Positions 19,844-29,991 of a stretch of DNA of 64,000 nucleotides are shown piece by piece. Under the pieces are notes generated by a model that saw only the letters and a program-made list of their open reading frames with translations, made no database searches and had not been told where the DNA came from. Position 1 is the stretch's first letter; the number at the start of each line of letters is the position of its first letter. The DNA comes from Pseudocitrobacter corydidari (lineage in GTDB: Bacteria; Pseudomonadota; Gammaproteobacteria; Enterobacterales; Enterobacteriaceae). The DNA lies in NCBI RefSeq assembly GCF_021172065.1, contig NZ_CP087880.1, positions 927,111 to 991,110 on the forward strand, in the 5' to 3' direction. The translations under genes were made by a program, and so were the position numbers.

Positions 19844-20290
19844 ATGAGCGAATTACCTTTCTGGCAAAGCAAAACTCTCGACGAAATGACTGACGCCGAG
19901 TGGGAATCGCTGTGCGATGGCTGCGGGCAATGCTGCCTGCATAAACTGATGGATGAAGACACGGATGAAATCTATTTCACCAACGTTGCCTGCCGTCAGC
20001 TGAACATCAAAACCTGTCAGTGCCGTAACTACGAACGTCGTTTCGAATATGAGCCGGACTGCATCAAACTCACCCGCGAGAATTTGCCAACCTTCGAGTG
20101 GTTACCGCACACCTGTGCCTATCGCCTGCTGGCGGAGGGGAAAGGTCTGCCGGAGTGGCATCCGCTGTTGACCGGCTCAAAAGCCGCGATGCATGGCGAG
20201 CGTATTTCTGTGCGCCATATTGCTGTGAAAGAGTCGGAAGTGCGCGACTGGCAGGACCATATTATGAATAAGCCTGAGTGGGCAGACTAA
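19844..20290 (+). CDS. ycgN: YcgN, UPF0260 cysteine-rich protein
   Basis: This 148-residue protein of the YkgJ/UPF0260 group matches E. coli YcgN. A cluster of cysteines, CDGCGQCC near residue 26 and then [14 protein letters not shown], suggests metal or Fe-S binding (known of the YkgJ family only by inference). I start it at the ATG 19844 ([15 protein letters not shown]); a GTG 12 bases upstream in frame is an alternative, as neither has a strong ribosome site. Its function is unknown. Confidence 0.9.
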   Translation: MSELPFWQSKTLDEMTDAEWESLCDGCGQCCLHKLMDEDTDEIYFTNVACRQLNIKTCQCRNYERRFEYEPDCIKLTRENLPTFEWLPHTCAYRLLAEGKGLPEWHPLLTGSKAAMHGERISVRHIAVKESEVRDWQDHIMNKPEWAD

Positions 20291-20301
20291 CCCCAACGCC
20301 A

Positions 20302-20514
20302 TCACGAACAATAAACGTTTGCCGCCATTGGCCCGCGTAAACCATTTACGCGGCAAAACTCCACGCGCATGCCGGGGATCAGAGATTCGGATTGATGGGT
20401 ACTGAGGGCTGAGATGTGAACCTGAACGTCTTTACGACCATCTGAAGGGGTGATGAGACCTTTACCGCTGAGGGAGTCAAAAGCTTTGACAATGCCTGTC
20501 ATTTTACGAGACAA
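20302..20514 (-). CDS. cspH: CspH-like cold-shock domain protein
   Basis: This 70-residue CSD protein is most like E. coli CspH ([16 protein letters not shown], ending RGP.AANVY.S). The usual RNA-binding motifs are altered: RNP1 (KGFGFI in CspA) reads GKGLIT and RNP2 (VFVHF) reads VQVHI, so the exposed aromatic residues are missing, even the one Phe kept in E. coli CspH. Nucleic-acid binding may be weak or different. In E. coli cspH lies elsewhere, near cspG; here it sits between ycgN and dsbB. Confidence 0.85.
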   Translation of the reverse strand: MSRKMTGIVKAFDSLSGKGLITPSDGRKDVQVHISALSTHQSESLIPGMRVEFCRVNGLRGPMAANVYCS

Positions 20515-20605
20515 ATAAATTCCTTTGTATTGATAACGCCGAACACTATACGCAGGTTTGGATATTTATCCAGTGTTTTATTTTGTCAGGCAGCACTGCG
20601 GAATT

Positions 20606-20633
20606 AAAAAACGCGCCAAAAGGCGCGTTTTTT
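20606..20633 (-). terminator. terminator of dsbB
   Basis: AAAAAACGCGCC-AAAA-GGCGCGTTTTTT forms a perfect stem with A and T runs on both sides, 8 bases past the dsbB stop. It could also stop transcripts entering from the other side. Confidence 0.88.
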
Positions 20634-20641
20634 AGAAGTCA

Positions 20642-21172
20642 TTATCGACCAAACAAATCGCGTTTTTTCGGCTTAAACGGCTGAGCGATAATCACCAGCA
20701 CCGCCACCACCAGATAAGCGGCGAAGATACCGACCAGCCACTGCGGCATTTCCAGCGACAGGAAAGACCACTGACGCACCGCGCAGTCGCCGGATGCGAC
20801 AAACACCTGCGGCAGCCATTTATCGAGCGGCAGCCAGGTCGGGAAGCGCGCGGCAAAGTCGCAGGTCATAAACGGCGACGGATGCAGCTGAATCATCGTG
20901 TGCTCCCAGGCAAGCTGCAAACCACGAATGGCGCTGTAGATCCAAATCACCATGGCGACGTAACGCAGCGGCGTTTTTGGGGCGATGGCGCCTACAATAC
21001 CTGCACCCATGATGCCGAACAGGGCGCAACGCTCATAGATACACATGACGCACGGCTGCAGCAGCATAATATGCTGGAAATACAGCGCAACGAGTTCAAG
21101 TGCAAAGGCAGTCAACGCCATCAACAACCACGCGCCACGGCCTCGTGAGCACTGGTTCAAATATCGCAACAT
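20642..21172 (-). CDS. dsbB: DsbB, disulfide bond oxidoreductase
   Basis: DsbB reoxidises periplasmic DsbA and passes electrons to quinone. The 176-residue inner-membrane protein has four membrane helices and both periplasmic cysteine pairs: Cys41-Cys44 in PCVMC and the second pair in MTCDF and GDCAVRQ (near 104 and 130). I begin it at 21172 (MLRYLNQC) because AGGGA is about 8 bases upstream; an ATG two codons earlier is too close to that site. It is 122 bases beyond nhaB on the same strand. Confidence 0.97.
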   Translation of the reverse strand: MLRYLNQCSRGRGAWLLMALTAFALELVALYFQHIMLLQPCVMCIYERCALFGIMGAGIVGAIAPKTPLRYVAMVIWIYSAIRGLQLAWEHTMIQLHPSPFMTCDFAARFPTWLPLDKWLPQVFVASGDCAVRQWSFLSLEMPQWLVGIFAAYLVVAVLVIIAQPFKPKKRDLFGR

Positions 21173-21270
21173 AATCATTTCCCTGGAACATGTTTAAGAG
21201 CAGCAGTTTAAACCAAAAAAAGCCTGCCGCCACTGACGTTTAGCAATTATTACGTAAATGAACATTAAAT

Positions 21271-21291
21271 GCCCGGCACTACTGGCCGGGC
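21271..21291 (-). terminator. terminator-like hairpin after nhaB
   Basis: GCCCGG and CCGGGC arms enclose nine bases, placed 10 bases beyond the nhaB stop; on the reverse strand it is followed by ATTTAATGTT. It would separate nhaB from dsbB. Confidence 0.6.
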
Positions 21292-21300
21292 AGTTTAGCT

Positions 21301-22851
21301 TTAAGGTAAATGTGGAGAGGGGATCCAACCGAGCGCCAATAGCCAGTCGCTGGCGGGTTGCAGGGCAAACTCAACGCACAGCAGCCCAACCAGTGTCAGT
21401 ACAATGGTGTAAGGCAGCGCCATCCAGACCATGCGACCATAAGAAAGTCGTATGAGCGGTGCCAGCGCCGAGGTGAGCAGGAACAGGAATGCCGCCTGAC
21501 CATTCGGCGTGGCGACTGACGGCAGGTTAGTGCCGGTGTTGATCGCGACCGCCAGCATCTCAAATTGTTTGAGGTCGATAGCGCCAGACTCCAGCGCAGC
21601 CTTCACTTCGTTGATATAGACGGTGCCAACAAACACGTTATCGGAAATCGACGACAGCAAACCGTTGAAGATATAGAACAGCGAGCGCTGTGCGTGCGGA
21701 GAAGCTTGCAGCACAAAGTCGATGATTGGCGCGAACAGGTGCTGGTCAATAATCACCGCAACGACCGCGAAGAAGACGGTCAGCAGCGCGGTGAAGGGCA
21801 GCGCCTCGGTGAAGGCTTTGCCGATGGCATGCTCATCGGTAATGCCGGTGAACGAGGTGGCAAAGATGATAACCGACAGACCAATTAACCCGACTTCCGC
21901 CAGATGGAAAGCCAGCGCCAGCACCAGCCAGACGCCAATCAGCGCCTGAACGCACAGGCGCATGGTGTCCTGGCGCGAGCGCTGTTTACGGCTTCGCTCA
22001 TCAAAATCATGCAGTGTTTTGCGCACGGTCTCCGGAAGCGTGGCCCCGTAACCGAACAGCTTGAATCTCTCTAAAAGCAGGCAGGTGGTGATGCCACAAA
22101 TAAACACCGGCACGGTAACCGGAGCCATTCGCATAAAGAACTCACCGAAGTGCCAGCCGGAGGCTTTGGCGATAATCAGGTTCTGTGGTTCGCCGACCAT
22201 CGTCATCACGCCGCCAAGCGCGGTGCCGACGCCCGCGTGCATCATCAGGCTGCGCAGAAACGCGCGGAATTGTTCCAGTACGTCGCGATAGTGTTTATCA
22301 ATGTGGCTATCATCGAGCAGATCGTCATCGTCAGTACGGTTTGACGCCGCTCGGTGATAAATGCCATAGAAACCCACCGCGACGCTGATGATCACCGCGA
22401 CGACCGTCAGCGCATCAAGGAAGGCTGACAAGAATGCCGCCGCCAGGCAAAACGCCAGCGAAAGCAGCATTTTGCTGCGAATACTCAGCAACAAGCGGGT
22501 GAAGATAAACAGCAGCAGCTGCTTCATAAAGTAGATACCGGCGACCATGAAGATCAGCAGCAGCAATACTTCGAGATTAGCCGCGATTTCTTCACGCACG
22601 TGTTCAGCTGACGTCATGCCGACAATCACCGCTTCAATCGCCAGTAGCCCGCCGGGGATCAACGGATAGCATTTGAGCGCCATCGCCAGGGTGAAGATAA
22701 ACTCGACAACCAGTAGCCATCCGGCGAGAAAGGGATTAACGAGAAAGATAATCGGGTTAATTACCAGAAATATCAGGAGTAAAAGTTTATACCAGTCCGG
22801 GGATTGCCCGAGAAAGTTGCGCCATAACGCGCGACAGTATGAGATTTCCAT
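21301..22851 (-). CDS. nhaB: NhaB, Na+/H+ antiporter
   Basis: This inner-membrane electrogenic Na+/H+ antiporter has 516 residues (513 in E. coli), about twelve membrane segments, and a conserved opening [22 protein letters not shown]. The [17 protein letters not shown] and [29 protein letters not shown] segments are family hallmarks. I start at ATG 22851 by homology; a TTG two codons upstream is possible but unneeded. It is divergent from fadR across 212 bases, as in E. coli. Confidence 0.97.
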   Translation of the reverse strand: MEISYCRALWRNFLGQSPDWYKLLLLIFLVINPIIFLVNPFLAGWLLVVEFIFTLAMALKCYPLIPGGLLAIEAVIVGMTSAEHVREEIAANLEVLLLLIFMVAGIYFMKQLLLFIFTRLLLSIRSKMLLSLAFCLAAAFLSAFLDALTVVAVIISVAVGFYGIYHRAASNRTDDDDLLDDSHIDKHYRDVLEQFRAFLRSLMMHAGVGTALGGVMTMVGEPQNLIIAKASGWHFGEFFMRMAPVTVPVFICGITTCLLLERFKLFGYGATLPETVRKTLHDFDERSRKQRSRQDTMRLCVQALIGVWLVLALAFHLAEVGLIGLSVIIFATSFTGITDEHAIGKAFTEALPFTALLTVFFAVVAVIIDQHLFAPIIDFVLQASPHAQRSLFYIFNGLLSSISDNVFVGTVYINEVKAALESGAIDLKQFEMLAVAINTGTNLPSVATPNGQAAFLFLLTSALAPLIRLSYGRMVWMALPYTIVLTLVGLLCVEFALQPASDWLLALGWIPSPHLP

Positions 22852-23014
22852 GACCAATAGTCTGCCTCGTAGAAGTCATCTTTTGTTACAACCAGGGCTG
22901 AAACTCTAGCAGAGATCGCCGCAAAAAACGCCCTTAAGTACGGAACAGGAAAATCAAAAAATGAAACGGCGATCCCTTTTTAATTCGCTTCGTGTGCTAT
23001 CTGCTGTTGATGCG

Positions 23015-23031
23015 GTCTGGTATGATGAGTG
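23015..23031 (+). promoter_or_regulatory. candidate FadR site in the fadR promoter
   Basis: The word GTCTGGTATGATGAGTG resembles the FadR operator (CTGGT...GAGT) and covers a likely -10 box (TATGAT), 33 bases before the fadR start. This suggests negative autoregulation. The call rests on pattern only. Confidence 0.5.
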
Positions 23032-23063
23032 GATTGCAACGCTGTGTAATGGAAATTCTAACT

Positions 23064-23768
23064 ATGGTCATTAAGGCGCAAAGCCCGGCGGGTTTCGCGG
23101 AAGAGTATATTGTTGAAAGCATCTGGAATAACCGTTTTCCACCAGGGTCTATTCTGCCTGCCGAGCGCGAACTTTCTGAACTGATTGGTGTGACCCGTAC
23201 AACCTTACGGGAAGTGTTGCAGCGTCTGGCTCGTGATGGCTGGTTGACTATCCAGCACGGTAAGCCGACGAAAGTAAACAACTTCTGGGAAACGTCCGGC
23301 CTCAATATTCTGGAAACGCTGGCGCGTCTCGATCACGAAAGCGTACCGCAACTGCTGGATAACCTGCTTTCCGTGCGTACCAACATCGCCACCATTTTTA
23401 TCCGCACCGCGTTTCGTCAGCATCCTGACAAAGCGCTGGAAGTGCTGGCCACTGCGCGTGAAGTCGAAGACTACGCCGATGCGTTTGCCGACCTCGATTA
23501 CAATATTTTCCGCGGGCTGGCGTTTGCCTCTGGTAACCCGATTTATGGCCTGATTCTGAACGGCATGAAAGGGCTCTATACCCGTATTGGCCGTCACTAT
23601 TTCGCCAATCCGGAAGCGCGTAGCTGCGCGCTGGGCTTCTATCATCGCTTAACAGAAGTGTGCGAGCAGGGTCTGCATGATCAGGTGTATGAAACCGTGC
23701 GTCGTTACGGCCATGACAGCGGCGAGATCTGGCACCGGATGCAGAAAAGTATGCCCGGCGGCGTATAA
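23064..23768 (+). CDS. fadR: FadR, fatty-acid metabolism regulator
   Basis: This GntR-family regulator represses fad genes and activates fabA/fabB; long-chain acyl-CoA releases it from DNA. It has 234 residues: a winged-helix domain (about 1-72) with the recognition region [24 protein letters not shown], and an acyl-CoA binding domain (about 80-230). The C-terminus ends MPGGV, five residues shorter than the 239 of E. coli. The ATG at 23064 ([15 protein letters not shown]) is the family start; an upstream extension in frame is not supported. It is divergent from nhaB. Confidence 0.97.
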   Translation: MVIKAQSPAGFAEEYIVESIWNNRFPPGSILPAERELSELIGVTRTTLREVLQRLARDGWLTIQHGKPTKVNNFWETSGLNILETLARLDHESVPQLLDNLLSVRTNIATIFIRTAFRQHPDKALEVLATAREVEDYADAFADLDYNIFRGLAFASGNPIYGLILNGMKGLYTRIGRHYFANPEARSCALGFYHRLTEVCEQGLHDQVYETVRRYGHDSGEIWHRMQKSMPGGV

Positions 23769-23780
23769 GCCAGCGCAAAG

Positions 23781-23808
23781 AAAAAGCCTCTCAATCGAGA
23801 GGCTTTTT
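23781..23808 (+). terminator. terminator of fadR
   Basis: A 12-bp stem (AAAAAGCCTCTC, loop AATC, GAGAGGCTTTTT) is followed by GGTTTTTTG, 12 bases after the fadR stop. The symmetrical A/T flanks allow use from the ycgB side too. Confidence 0.9.
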
Positions 23809-23853
23809 GGTTTTTTGCGGCGTTTTGCCGGGGGCGCTTTTGTTGCCTTAAAC

Positions 23854-25386
23854 CTACAACGCGCTCGGTCTCGGCGGGCAACGCTCAAGTAACTCAACGC
23901 TGCCGTCCGCATTCTGCTGCTCCAGATGCACTTCAAAGCCCCACAGACGATGCACGTGCTTGAGCACTTCACGGCGGCCTTTATCCAGCGGCGCGCGATT
24001 GTGCGGCACATAGCGTAACGTCAGCGAACGGTCGCCGCGCAGATCCACATTCCACACCTGAATATTCGGCTCCAGGTTACTGAGATTATATTGCGATGAC
24101 AGCTGCGCACGGATTTCACGATAGCCGCTTTCATTGTGGATCGCTGAGATCTCCAGATAGTTATTGCGATCGTCATCCAGCACCGTAAACAGGCGGAAAT
24201 CACGCATCACTTTCGGTGACAGGAACTGGCTGATAAAACTCTCATCTTTAAAATCGCGCATCGCAAAATGCAGCGTTTCCAGCCAGTCGGAACCGGCCAT
24301 ATCCGGGAACCAGTAGCGGTCTTCTTCCGTCGGCGTCTGGCAGATACGTTTGATATCCTGGAACATGGCAAAGCCCAGCGCGTACGGGTTAATCCCGCTG
24401 TACCACGGGCTATTGTACGGCGGCTGGAAGACCACGTTGGTGTGGCTATGAAGAAACTCCAGCATAAACCGCTCGGTCACTTTCCCTTCATCGTACAGAT
24501 GGTTGAGAATGGTGTAGTGCCAGAACGTAGCCCAGCCTTCGTTCATCACCTGTGTCTGTTTCTGCGGATAAAAATACTGGCTCACCTTACGCACAATACG
24601 CATGATTTCGCGCTGCCACGGCTCCAGCAACGGGGCATTTTTCTCCATAAAGTACAGCAAATTCTCCTGCGGTTCGGAAGGATAACGGCGCGCGGATTCC
24701 ACCGTTTTCTCCTCTTCACGCTTCGGCAGAGTGCGCCACAGCATATTCACCTGGCTTTGCAGATACTCTTCGCGACTTTTCTGCCGCGCTTTCTCCTCCT
24801 GCAACGAGATTTTTTGCGGACGTTTGTAGCGGTCCACACCGTAGTTCATCAATGCGTGGCAGGAGTCGAGCAGCTTTTCCACTTCATCCACGCCGTAGCG
24901 CTCTTCACACTCGCTAATGTATTTACGGGCGAAAAGCAGGTAATCGACGATCGAACTGGCGTCTGTCCAGCTGCGGAACAGATAGTTGTTTTTAAAGAAG
25001 GAGTTATGTCCGTAACAGGCGTGCGCCATCACCAGCGCCTGCATAGTAATGGTGTTCTCCTCCATCAAATACGCGATACAGGGATTGGAGTTAATCACAA
25101 TCTCATAGGCCAGCCCCTGCTGGCCGTGTTTATAGGCCCGCTCGGTCTCAATGAACTTCTTGCCGAACGACCAGTGGGTGTAATTAATCGGCATCCCGAT
25201 GCTGGAGTAGGCATCCATCATCTGCTCAGAGGTAATGACTTCGATTTGATGGGGGTAGGTGTCCAGCCGGTAGAGTTTGGCTACCCGGTCTATCTCAACC
25301 AGATAGGTTTCCAGCAGGGGAAATGTCCAGTCGGGTCCGTCGCTTAAACGCGTGCTGTCCTTATTCATCGAATCAATCGTTGCCAT
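23854..25386 (-). CDS. ycgB: YcgB, SpoVR-family protein
   Basis: This 510-residue SpoVR-family protein has the same length as E. coli YcgB and nearly the same sequence (GPDWTF near residue 18; MNEGWATFWHYTILNHLYDEGKVTERFMLEF near the middle; PYNSPWYSGINPYALGFAMFQDIKRIC). E. coli YcgB belongs to the RpoS regulon and often occurs with yeaG/yeaH; its biochemical role is unknown. I start at 25386 (MATIDSMNKD) with GAGGG upstream; the frame runs on to 25449 without homology. It is divergent from dadA. Confidence 0.94.
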   Translation of the reverse strand: MATIDSMNKDSTRLSDGPDWTFPLLETYLVEIDRVAKLYRLDTYPHQIEVITSEQMMDAYSSIGMPINYTHWSFGKKFIETERAYKHGQQGLAYEIVINSNPCIAYLMEENTITMQALVMAHACYGHNSFFKNNYLFRSWTDASSIVDYLLFARKYISECEERYGVDEVEKLLDSCHALMNYGVDRYKRPQKISLQEEKARQKSREEYLQSQVNMLWRTLPKREEEKTVESARRYPSEPQENLLYFMEKNAPLLEPWQREIMRIVRKVSQYFYPQKQTQVMNEGWATFWHYTILNHLYDEGKVTERFMLEFLHSHTNVVFQPPYNSPWYSGINPYALGFAMFQDIKRICQTPTEEDRYWFPDMAGSDWLETLHFAMRDFKDESFISQFLSPKVMRDFRLFTVLDDDRNNYLEISAIHNESGYREIRAQLSSQYNLSNLEPNIQVWNVDLRGDRSLTLRYVPHNRAPLDKGRREVLKHVHRLWGFEVHLEQQNADGSVELLERCPPRPSAL

Positions 25387-25712
25387 TAGCGCGCCCTCAT
25401 TGTTGGCGACTCTCTCTGTCTGGAGAGCCTCTGTAAAAGAATAGAACACCTGGAAAAAACTGTAACAAGCGCCAATTTTTTTCTTCGCGATTTCTTCATT
25501 TTGATGACGATATTTTTACAATTATGCAGCATTTTATGCTGGGTAATATTATTGCTCAGCAGGAGATGTCGATTCTCGCATGCCAGCGCTGGCGGGGCTG
25601 TATGTGAACTACGTCACCATAAAAAAAGCCTATGTTGAATAATATTTTCATCTGGGTTATCAATTTGTAATCAGAAGATTGTTCTTTTACTCATTTCGAT
25701 TCTGGAGTAGCT
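25387..25712. promoter_or_regulatory. ycgB / dadA divergent intergenic region
   Basis: This 326-base gap between the divergent ycgB and dadA is A/T-rich in its middle (about 25470-25560 and 25620-25690), which suits the Lrp-controlled dadAX promoter known from E. coli. I cannot pick out individual Lrp or CRP sites with confidence and see no gene in it. Confidence 0.5.
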
Positions 25713-27011
25713 ATGCACGTTGTCATACTGGGAAGTGGCGTAGTGGGCGTGACCAGCGCCTGGTATTTAAGTCAGGCAGGACATCAGGTCACGGTTATCG
25801 ATCGTGAAACGGGCCCGGCGATGGAGACCAGCGCCGGAAATGCCGGGCAAATCTCCCCCGGTTACGCGGCACCCTGGGCCGCGCCTGGCGTGCCGCTGAA
25901 GGCGATTAAATGGATGTTCCAGCGCCACGCGCCGCTGGCGATTAGCCTCGATGGCACGCAGTTCCAGTTGAAATGGATGTGGCAAATGCTGCGCAACTGC
26001 GACACGCGCCACTATATGGAGAACAAAGGGCGCATGGTGCGTCTGGCAGAGTACAGTCGCGACTGCCTGAAAGCGCTACGTGAATCCACCGGGATTGCCT
26101 ACGAAGGGCGGCAGGGCGGCACGTTGCAGCTTTTCCGCACCGCACAGCAGTATGAGAACGCGATGCGCGATATTGCCGTGCTGGAAGACGCGGGCGTGCC
26201 GTATCAACTACTGGAATCCGCCCGACTTGCCGAGGTTGAGCCTGCGCTGGCGGGCGTGGCGCACAAGCTCACTGGCGGCCTGCGTTTGCCCAATGATGAA
26301 ACCGGCGACTGCCAGCTCTTCACTCAACGTCTGGCGCAGATGGCTGAAAATGCGGGCGTCACTTTTCGCTATAACACGCCGGTGGATGCGCTGCTGCGAG
26401 AAGGCGAGCACATCTATGGCGTGAAGTGCGGCGATGAACTGATTAAAGCCGATGCTTATGTGATGGCGTTTGGTTCCTATTCCACCGCGATGCTCAAGGG
26501 TCTGGTGGACATTCCGGTGTATCCGCTGAAAGGGTATTCGCTCACCATCCCGGTGAAGGAAGAGGCGGGCGCGCCGGTTTCGACTATCCTTGATGAAACC
26601 TACAAAATCGCCATCACCCGTTTTGATAATCGTATCCGCGTTGGCGGGATGGCCGAAATTGTCGGCTTTAATACTGAACTGCTGCAACCTCGCCGTGAAA
26701 CGCTGGAAATGGTGGTGGGCGATCTGTTCCCGCGCGGTGGCTATATTGAACAAGCCACGTTCTGGACTGGTCTGCGCCCCATGACGCCGGATGGCACGCC
26801 AATTATTGGCAAAACCGCATTCAAAAATCTGTGGCTGAACACGGGCCACGGCACGCTGGGCTGGACCATGTCCTGCGGTTCCGGGCAGCTAATCAGCGAT
26901 TTAATCTCCGGGCGTACGCCCGCCATTCCTTATGACGATCTAAGCGTGGCGCGCTACTCGCCGGGCTTTACGCCGTCGCGTCCTCAGCATTTGCACGGCG
27001 CTCATCATTAA
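25713..27011 (+). CDS. dadA: DadA, D-amino acid dehydrogenase
   Basis: This FAD-dependent, membrane-associated dehydrogenase oxidises D-alanine (and other D-amino acids) to the keto acid, feeding electrons to the respiratory chain. The 432-residue protein begins [19 protein letters not shown], with the dinucleotide motif GSGVVG at residues 7-12, then the [22 protein letters not shown] block and the C-terminal [23 protein letters not shown] precedes the ATG. It forms an operon with dadX 9 bases downstream; in E. coli Lrp and CRP control it from a promoter region like the 326-base ycgB-dadA gap. Confidence 0.97.
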   Translation: MHVVILGSGVVGVTSAWYLSQAGHQVTVIDRETGPAMETSAGNAGQISPGYAAPWAAPGVPLKAIKWMFQRHAPLAISLDGTQFQLKWMWQMLRNCDTRHYMENKGRMVRLAEYSRDCLKALRESTGIAYEGRQGGTLQLFRTAQQYENAMRDIAVLEDAGVPYQLLESARLAEVEPALAGVAHKLTGGLRLPNDETGDCQLFTQRLAQMAENAGVTFRYNTPVDALLREGEHIYGVKCGDELIKADAYVMAFGSYSTAMLKGLVDIPVYPLKGYSLTIPVKEEAGAPVSTILDETYKIAITRFDNRIRVGGMAEIVGFNTELLQPRRETLEMVVGDLFPRGGYIEQATFWTGLRPMTPDGTPIIGKTAFKNLWLNTGHGTLGWTMSCGSGQLISDLISGRTPAIPYDDLSVARYSPGFTPSRPQHLHGAHH

Positions 27012-27020
27012 GGAGAACGC

Positions 27021-28091
27021 ATGTCTCGTCCTGTAGAAGCCAGCATCGATCTTTCGGCGCTGCGGCAGAACCTGAACGTGGTACGCCGGGCGGCCCCGGA
27101 ATCTCGCGTCTGGTCGGTGGTTAAAGCCGATGCTTACGGGCACGGCCTGAAGCGTGTCTGGGGCGCATTACGCGAAACAGACGGTTTCGCGATGCTCAAT
27201 CTGGAAGATGCCATCCAGCTACGTGAGTGGGGATGGAAAGGGCCTATTCTGCTGCTGGAAGGGTTCTTCCATGCCGATGAACTGGAACTGTTTGATAAGT
27301 ATCGCTTAACCACCAGTGTTCACAGTAACTGGCAGATCAAAGCGATCCAGGACGCCCGGTTAAACGCTCCGCTGGATATCTATCTGAAAGTGAACAGCGG
27401 TATGAACCGGCTCGGATTTACGCCGGATCGCGTCAGTACCGTGTGGCAAATCCTGCGTAAAGTGCCGAACGTCGGCGCGATGACGTTGATGTCACACTTC
27501 GCGGACGCAGAAAAAAGCGAGGGCGTCGAACGGCCCATGCAGCGAATCGAACAGGCGGCGGAAGGGCTGGAATGCCCGCGCTCGCTTGCCAATTCGGCAG
27601 CAACGCTCTGGCACCCTGAAACGCATTATGACTGGGTGCGGCCGGGCATTATTCTCTATGGCGCGTCGCCTTCCGGCCAGTGGCAGGATGTGGCCAATAG
27701 CGGCATTAAACCGGTGATGACTCTGAGCAGTCAGATTATCGCCGTGCAAAATCTGAAACCGGGCGACACGGTGGGCTACGGCAGCCGTTATACCGCTACG
27801 CAGGAGCAGCGAATTGGCATTGTCGCCTGCGGATACGCGGATGGTTATCCGCGTATTGCGCCGTCGGGTACGCCGGTCATGGTAGACAGTGTGCGTACCA
27901 CCACGGTAGGAACGGTGTCGATGGATATGCTGGCGGTGGATTTAACGCCATGCCCCAATGCGGGAATTGGCGCGCCGGTAGAGCTGTGGGGCAACGGCAT
28001 CAAAATCGATGACGTTGCCGCCTGTGCGGGCTCCGTGGGCTACGAATTAATGTGCGCGCTGGCGCCGCGTGTACCGGTTGTGACGGTGTAA
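27021..28091 (+). CDS. dadX: DadX, catabolic alanine racemase
   Basis: This PLP enzyme converts L-alanine to D-alanine for breakdown by DadA, and can supply D-Ala for the cell wall. The 356-residue protein has the PLP lysine Lys35 in VVKADAYGHG, the TIM-barrel alanine racemase domain (about 8-230), VGYGSRYTA, and the catalytic tyrosine in GYADGYPR of the C-terminal domain. AAGGAG lies before the ATG, 9 bases after dadA. It is convergent with cvrA. Confidence 0.97.
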   Translation: MSRPVEASIDLSALRQNLNVVRRAAPESRVWSVVKADAYGHGLKRVWGALRETDGFAMLNLEDAIQLREWGWKGPILLLEGFFHADELELFDKYRLTTSVHSNWQIKAIQDARLNAPLDIYLKVNSGMNRLGFTPDRVSTVWQILRKVPNVGAMTLMSHFADAEKSEGVERPMQRIEQAAEGLECPRSLANSAATLWHPETHYDWVRPGIILYGASPSGQWQDVANSGIKPVMTLSSQIIAVQNLKPGDTVGYGSRYTATQEQRIGIVACGYADGYPRIAPSGTPVMVDSVRTTTVGTVSMDMLAVDLTPCPNAGIGAPVELWGNGIKIDDVAACAGSVGYELMCALAPRVPVVTV

Positions 28092-28101
28092 CTTAATCGG
28101 C

Positions 28102-28120
28102 GAGGCGGTTATTCCGCCTC
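28102..28120. terminator. hairpin between dadX and cvrA
   Basis: GAGGCGG-TTATT-CCGCCTC follows the dadX stop by 10 bases and overlaps the last cvrA codons; on the plus strand TTCTTCTG follows. It probably ends dadAX. Confidence 0.65.
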
Positions 28121-29842
28121 TTCTTCTGCAACTTTAACCCCGACTTTAACTACTTCATTATCGGCTTTCTCCGCGACCGTCCACACCATTCCGGCAAACT
28201 CTACCTGATCGCCAACAACCGGCGTGGCGCCTAACAGCTGCTGAACGATCTCGCCCAGCGACTGCTGTTTATCGCGAAACTCTTCGACACCGTCGAGACC
28301 GTAAATCATTGCCACATCGGCGAATTTGGCGCTGGCTTCGAGAATAAAGTCACCAAAGAAACGTTGATCCAGCGCCACCGGCGGTGACTGACTGAACAGT
28401 TTGCCGAGCGCCGGAATATCACGCTCGCGGGCAATCACGCACAGAATATCGCCTTCACGCAGGCGCGTGCTGCCATTCGGATGCAGCAACACGTTATCGC
28501 GGAACAGTGCGGCAATGCGCGTATCCTTCGGCATATGCAGGTCACGCAGCGCCGCGCCCACGCACCATTTATCGGCGCTCAACTGATAAATAAGCTGCTC
28601 CCACGGGTTTTCCGGATGAATATCCAGCCCGACGCGCGACACCGGCCAGCCAACGGGCGGCACCACCACTTTGGCGCGCTTCGCCGCCCAGGAGAGTGAG
28701 GTGCCCTGAAGCAGCAGCGATACCAACACCACGAAGAAGGCGACGTTAAAGAACAGACGCGCGTTATCCAGCCCGGCCATCATCGGGAATACGGCGAGGA
28801 TAATCGGCACCGCGCCGCGCAGACCCACCCAGCTGATGAAAATGCGCTCGCGCAGGTTAAAACCGCGAAACGGCAGCAGGCCGATAAACACCGATAATGG
28901 GCGGGCGAAGAAGATCATCCACAGCGACAGCAGCAGGGCGGAAGCGGCAATCGGCAGCAGGTCAGACGGCGTCACCAGCAGGCCGAGCACCAGGAACATG
29001 CCGATTTGCGCCAGCCACGCCAGCCCATCGAAGTTTTGCAGGATGCCAAAGCGGTTACGAATAGGCCGATTGCCGAGCAGGAAACCGCACAGGTACACGG
29101 CGAGGATGCCGCTGCCGTCCAGCGAGGTGGTAATGGCGAAAATCATGATCCCGCCGCTGAGGGCCAGCAGCGGATACAGCCCGGTCGGCAGGGTGATGCG
29201 GTTAATCATCTGTAACAGCAGATAACCCCCCGCGAGGCCAATCAAAATACCCAGACCAAACTGCTGAATGATATGCACGGCAAACATCCAGCTTAACCCC
29301 GTTTCGTGCTGCTGAATCATCTCAATCAGGGTGATGGTCAGAAAGACCGCCATCGGATCGTTGCTGCCGGATTCAATTTCAAGCGTCGAGCCGACACGCT
29401 CATTAAGCCCTTTGCCGCCCAGCAGTGAGAACACCGCCGCCGCATCCGTCGAGCCAACAATCGCGCCAATCAGCAGGCCTTCAATCCAGTTAAGGTTAAA
29501 CAGCCACGCTGCCGCAATACCCGTCAGCCCCGAAGTGATTAACACACCTACCGTTGCCAGTGACAATGCCGGGCCGAGGGCGACGCGAAATGAGCTCGCC
29601 TGAGTGCGCATCCCGCCGTCCAGCAGGATCACCGCCAGCGCGAGGTTACTCACCATATAGGCGAACGGGTAATTATCGAAAGGAATACCGCCGATGCCAT
29701 CTACGCCTGCGAGCATACCAATGGCAAGAAAGATTACCAGAATCGGGATACCGAGGCGGGAGGAGAATGAACTTAAAAGAATGCTACAGGTTACTAAGAC
29801 TGAACCCAAAATAAAGAGACTAATGACTGCCGCGGCGTCCAA
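28109..29842 (-). CDS. cvrA: CvrA (NhaP2), CPA1-type K+/H+ antiporter
   Basis: This 577-residue inner-membrane cation/proton antiporter (578 in E. coli) has about twelve membrane helices (1-390) with the ion-binding [10 protein letters not shown] segment and [12 protein letters not shown], followed by a cytoplasmic RCK/TrkA-C domain (about 400-485, [10 protein letters not shown]) and a CorC/HlyC domain. The NhaP2 family exports K+ (and Na+) and supports growth in low osmolarity. The acidic C-terminus reads VAEEEAE. It is convergent with dadX; an M48 peptidase gene separates it from ldcA. Confidence 0.95.
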   Translation of the reverse strand: MDAAAVISLFILGSVLVTCSILLSSFSSRLGIPILVIFLAIGMLAGVDGIGGIPFDNYPFAYMVSNLALAVILLDGGMRTQASSFRVALGPALSLATVGVLITSGLTGIAAAWLFNLNWIEGLLIGAIVGSTDAAAVFSLLGGKGLNERVGSTLEIESGSNDPMAVFLTITLIEMIQQHETGLSWMFAVHIIQQFGLGILIGLAGGYLLLQMINRITLPTGLYPLLALSGGIMIFAITTSLDGSGILAVYLCGFLLGNRPIRNRFGILQNFDGLAWLAQIGMFLVLGLLVTPSDLLPIAASALLLSLWMIFFARPLSVFIGLLPFRGFNLRERIFISWVGLRGAVPIILAVFPMMAGLDNARLFFNVAFFVVLVSLLLQGTSLSWAAKRAKVVVPPVGWPVSRVGLDIHPENPWEQLIYQLSADKWCVGAALRDLHMPKDTRIAALFRDNVLLHPNGSTRLREGDILCVIARERDIPALGKLFSQSPPVALDQRFFGDFILEASAKFADVAMIYGLDGVEEFRDKQQSLGEIVQQLLGATPVVGDQVEFAGMVWTVAEKADNEVVKVGVKVAEEEAE

Positions 29843-29991
29843 TGTTCACGTACTCCCCGATAACGAACAAGCTAGTTACAAAAAGTTATCATAATTAGTG
29901 TGCGAGCAGGGGAACAATAAGAGGATTGAATGTTTTTTTATTTTACACCGTCGCCCGATAACTCGACCGGGCGACGCCGTAGGTTATGGCG

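Noticed and set aside
24268-25347. Open frame of 359 codons on the plus strand opposite ycgB.
   Set aside because: ycgB is conserved over its whole length; the opposite frame resembles no family and is a codon-bias artefact.
29843-29991. Possible small RNA or gene in the AT-rich gap between cvrA and the M48 gene.
   Set aside because: There is only a GC-rich hairpin near 29953-29975 (GTCGCCCGATAA..CCGGGCGAC), better explained as the M48 gene terminator; no promoter or frame is evident.
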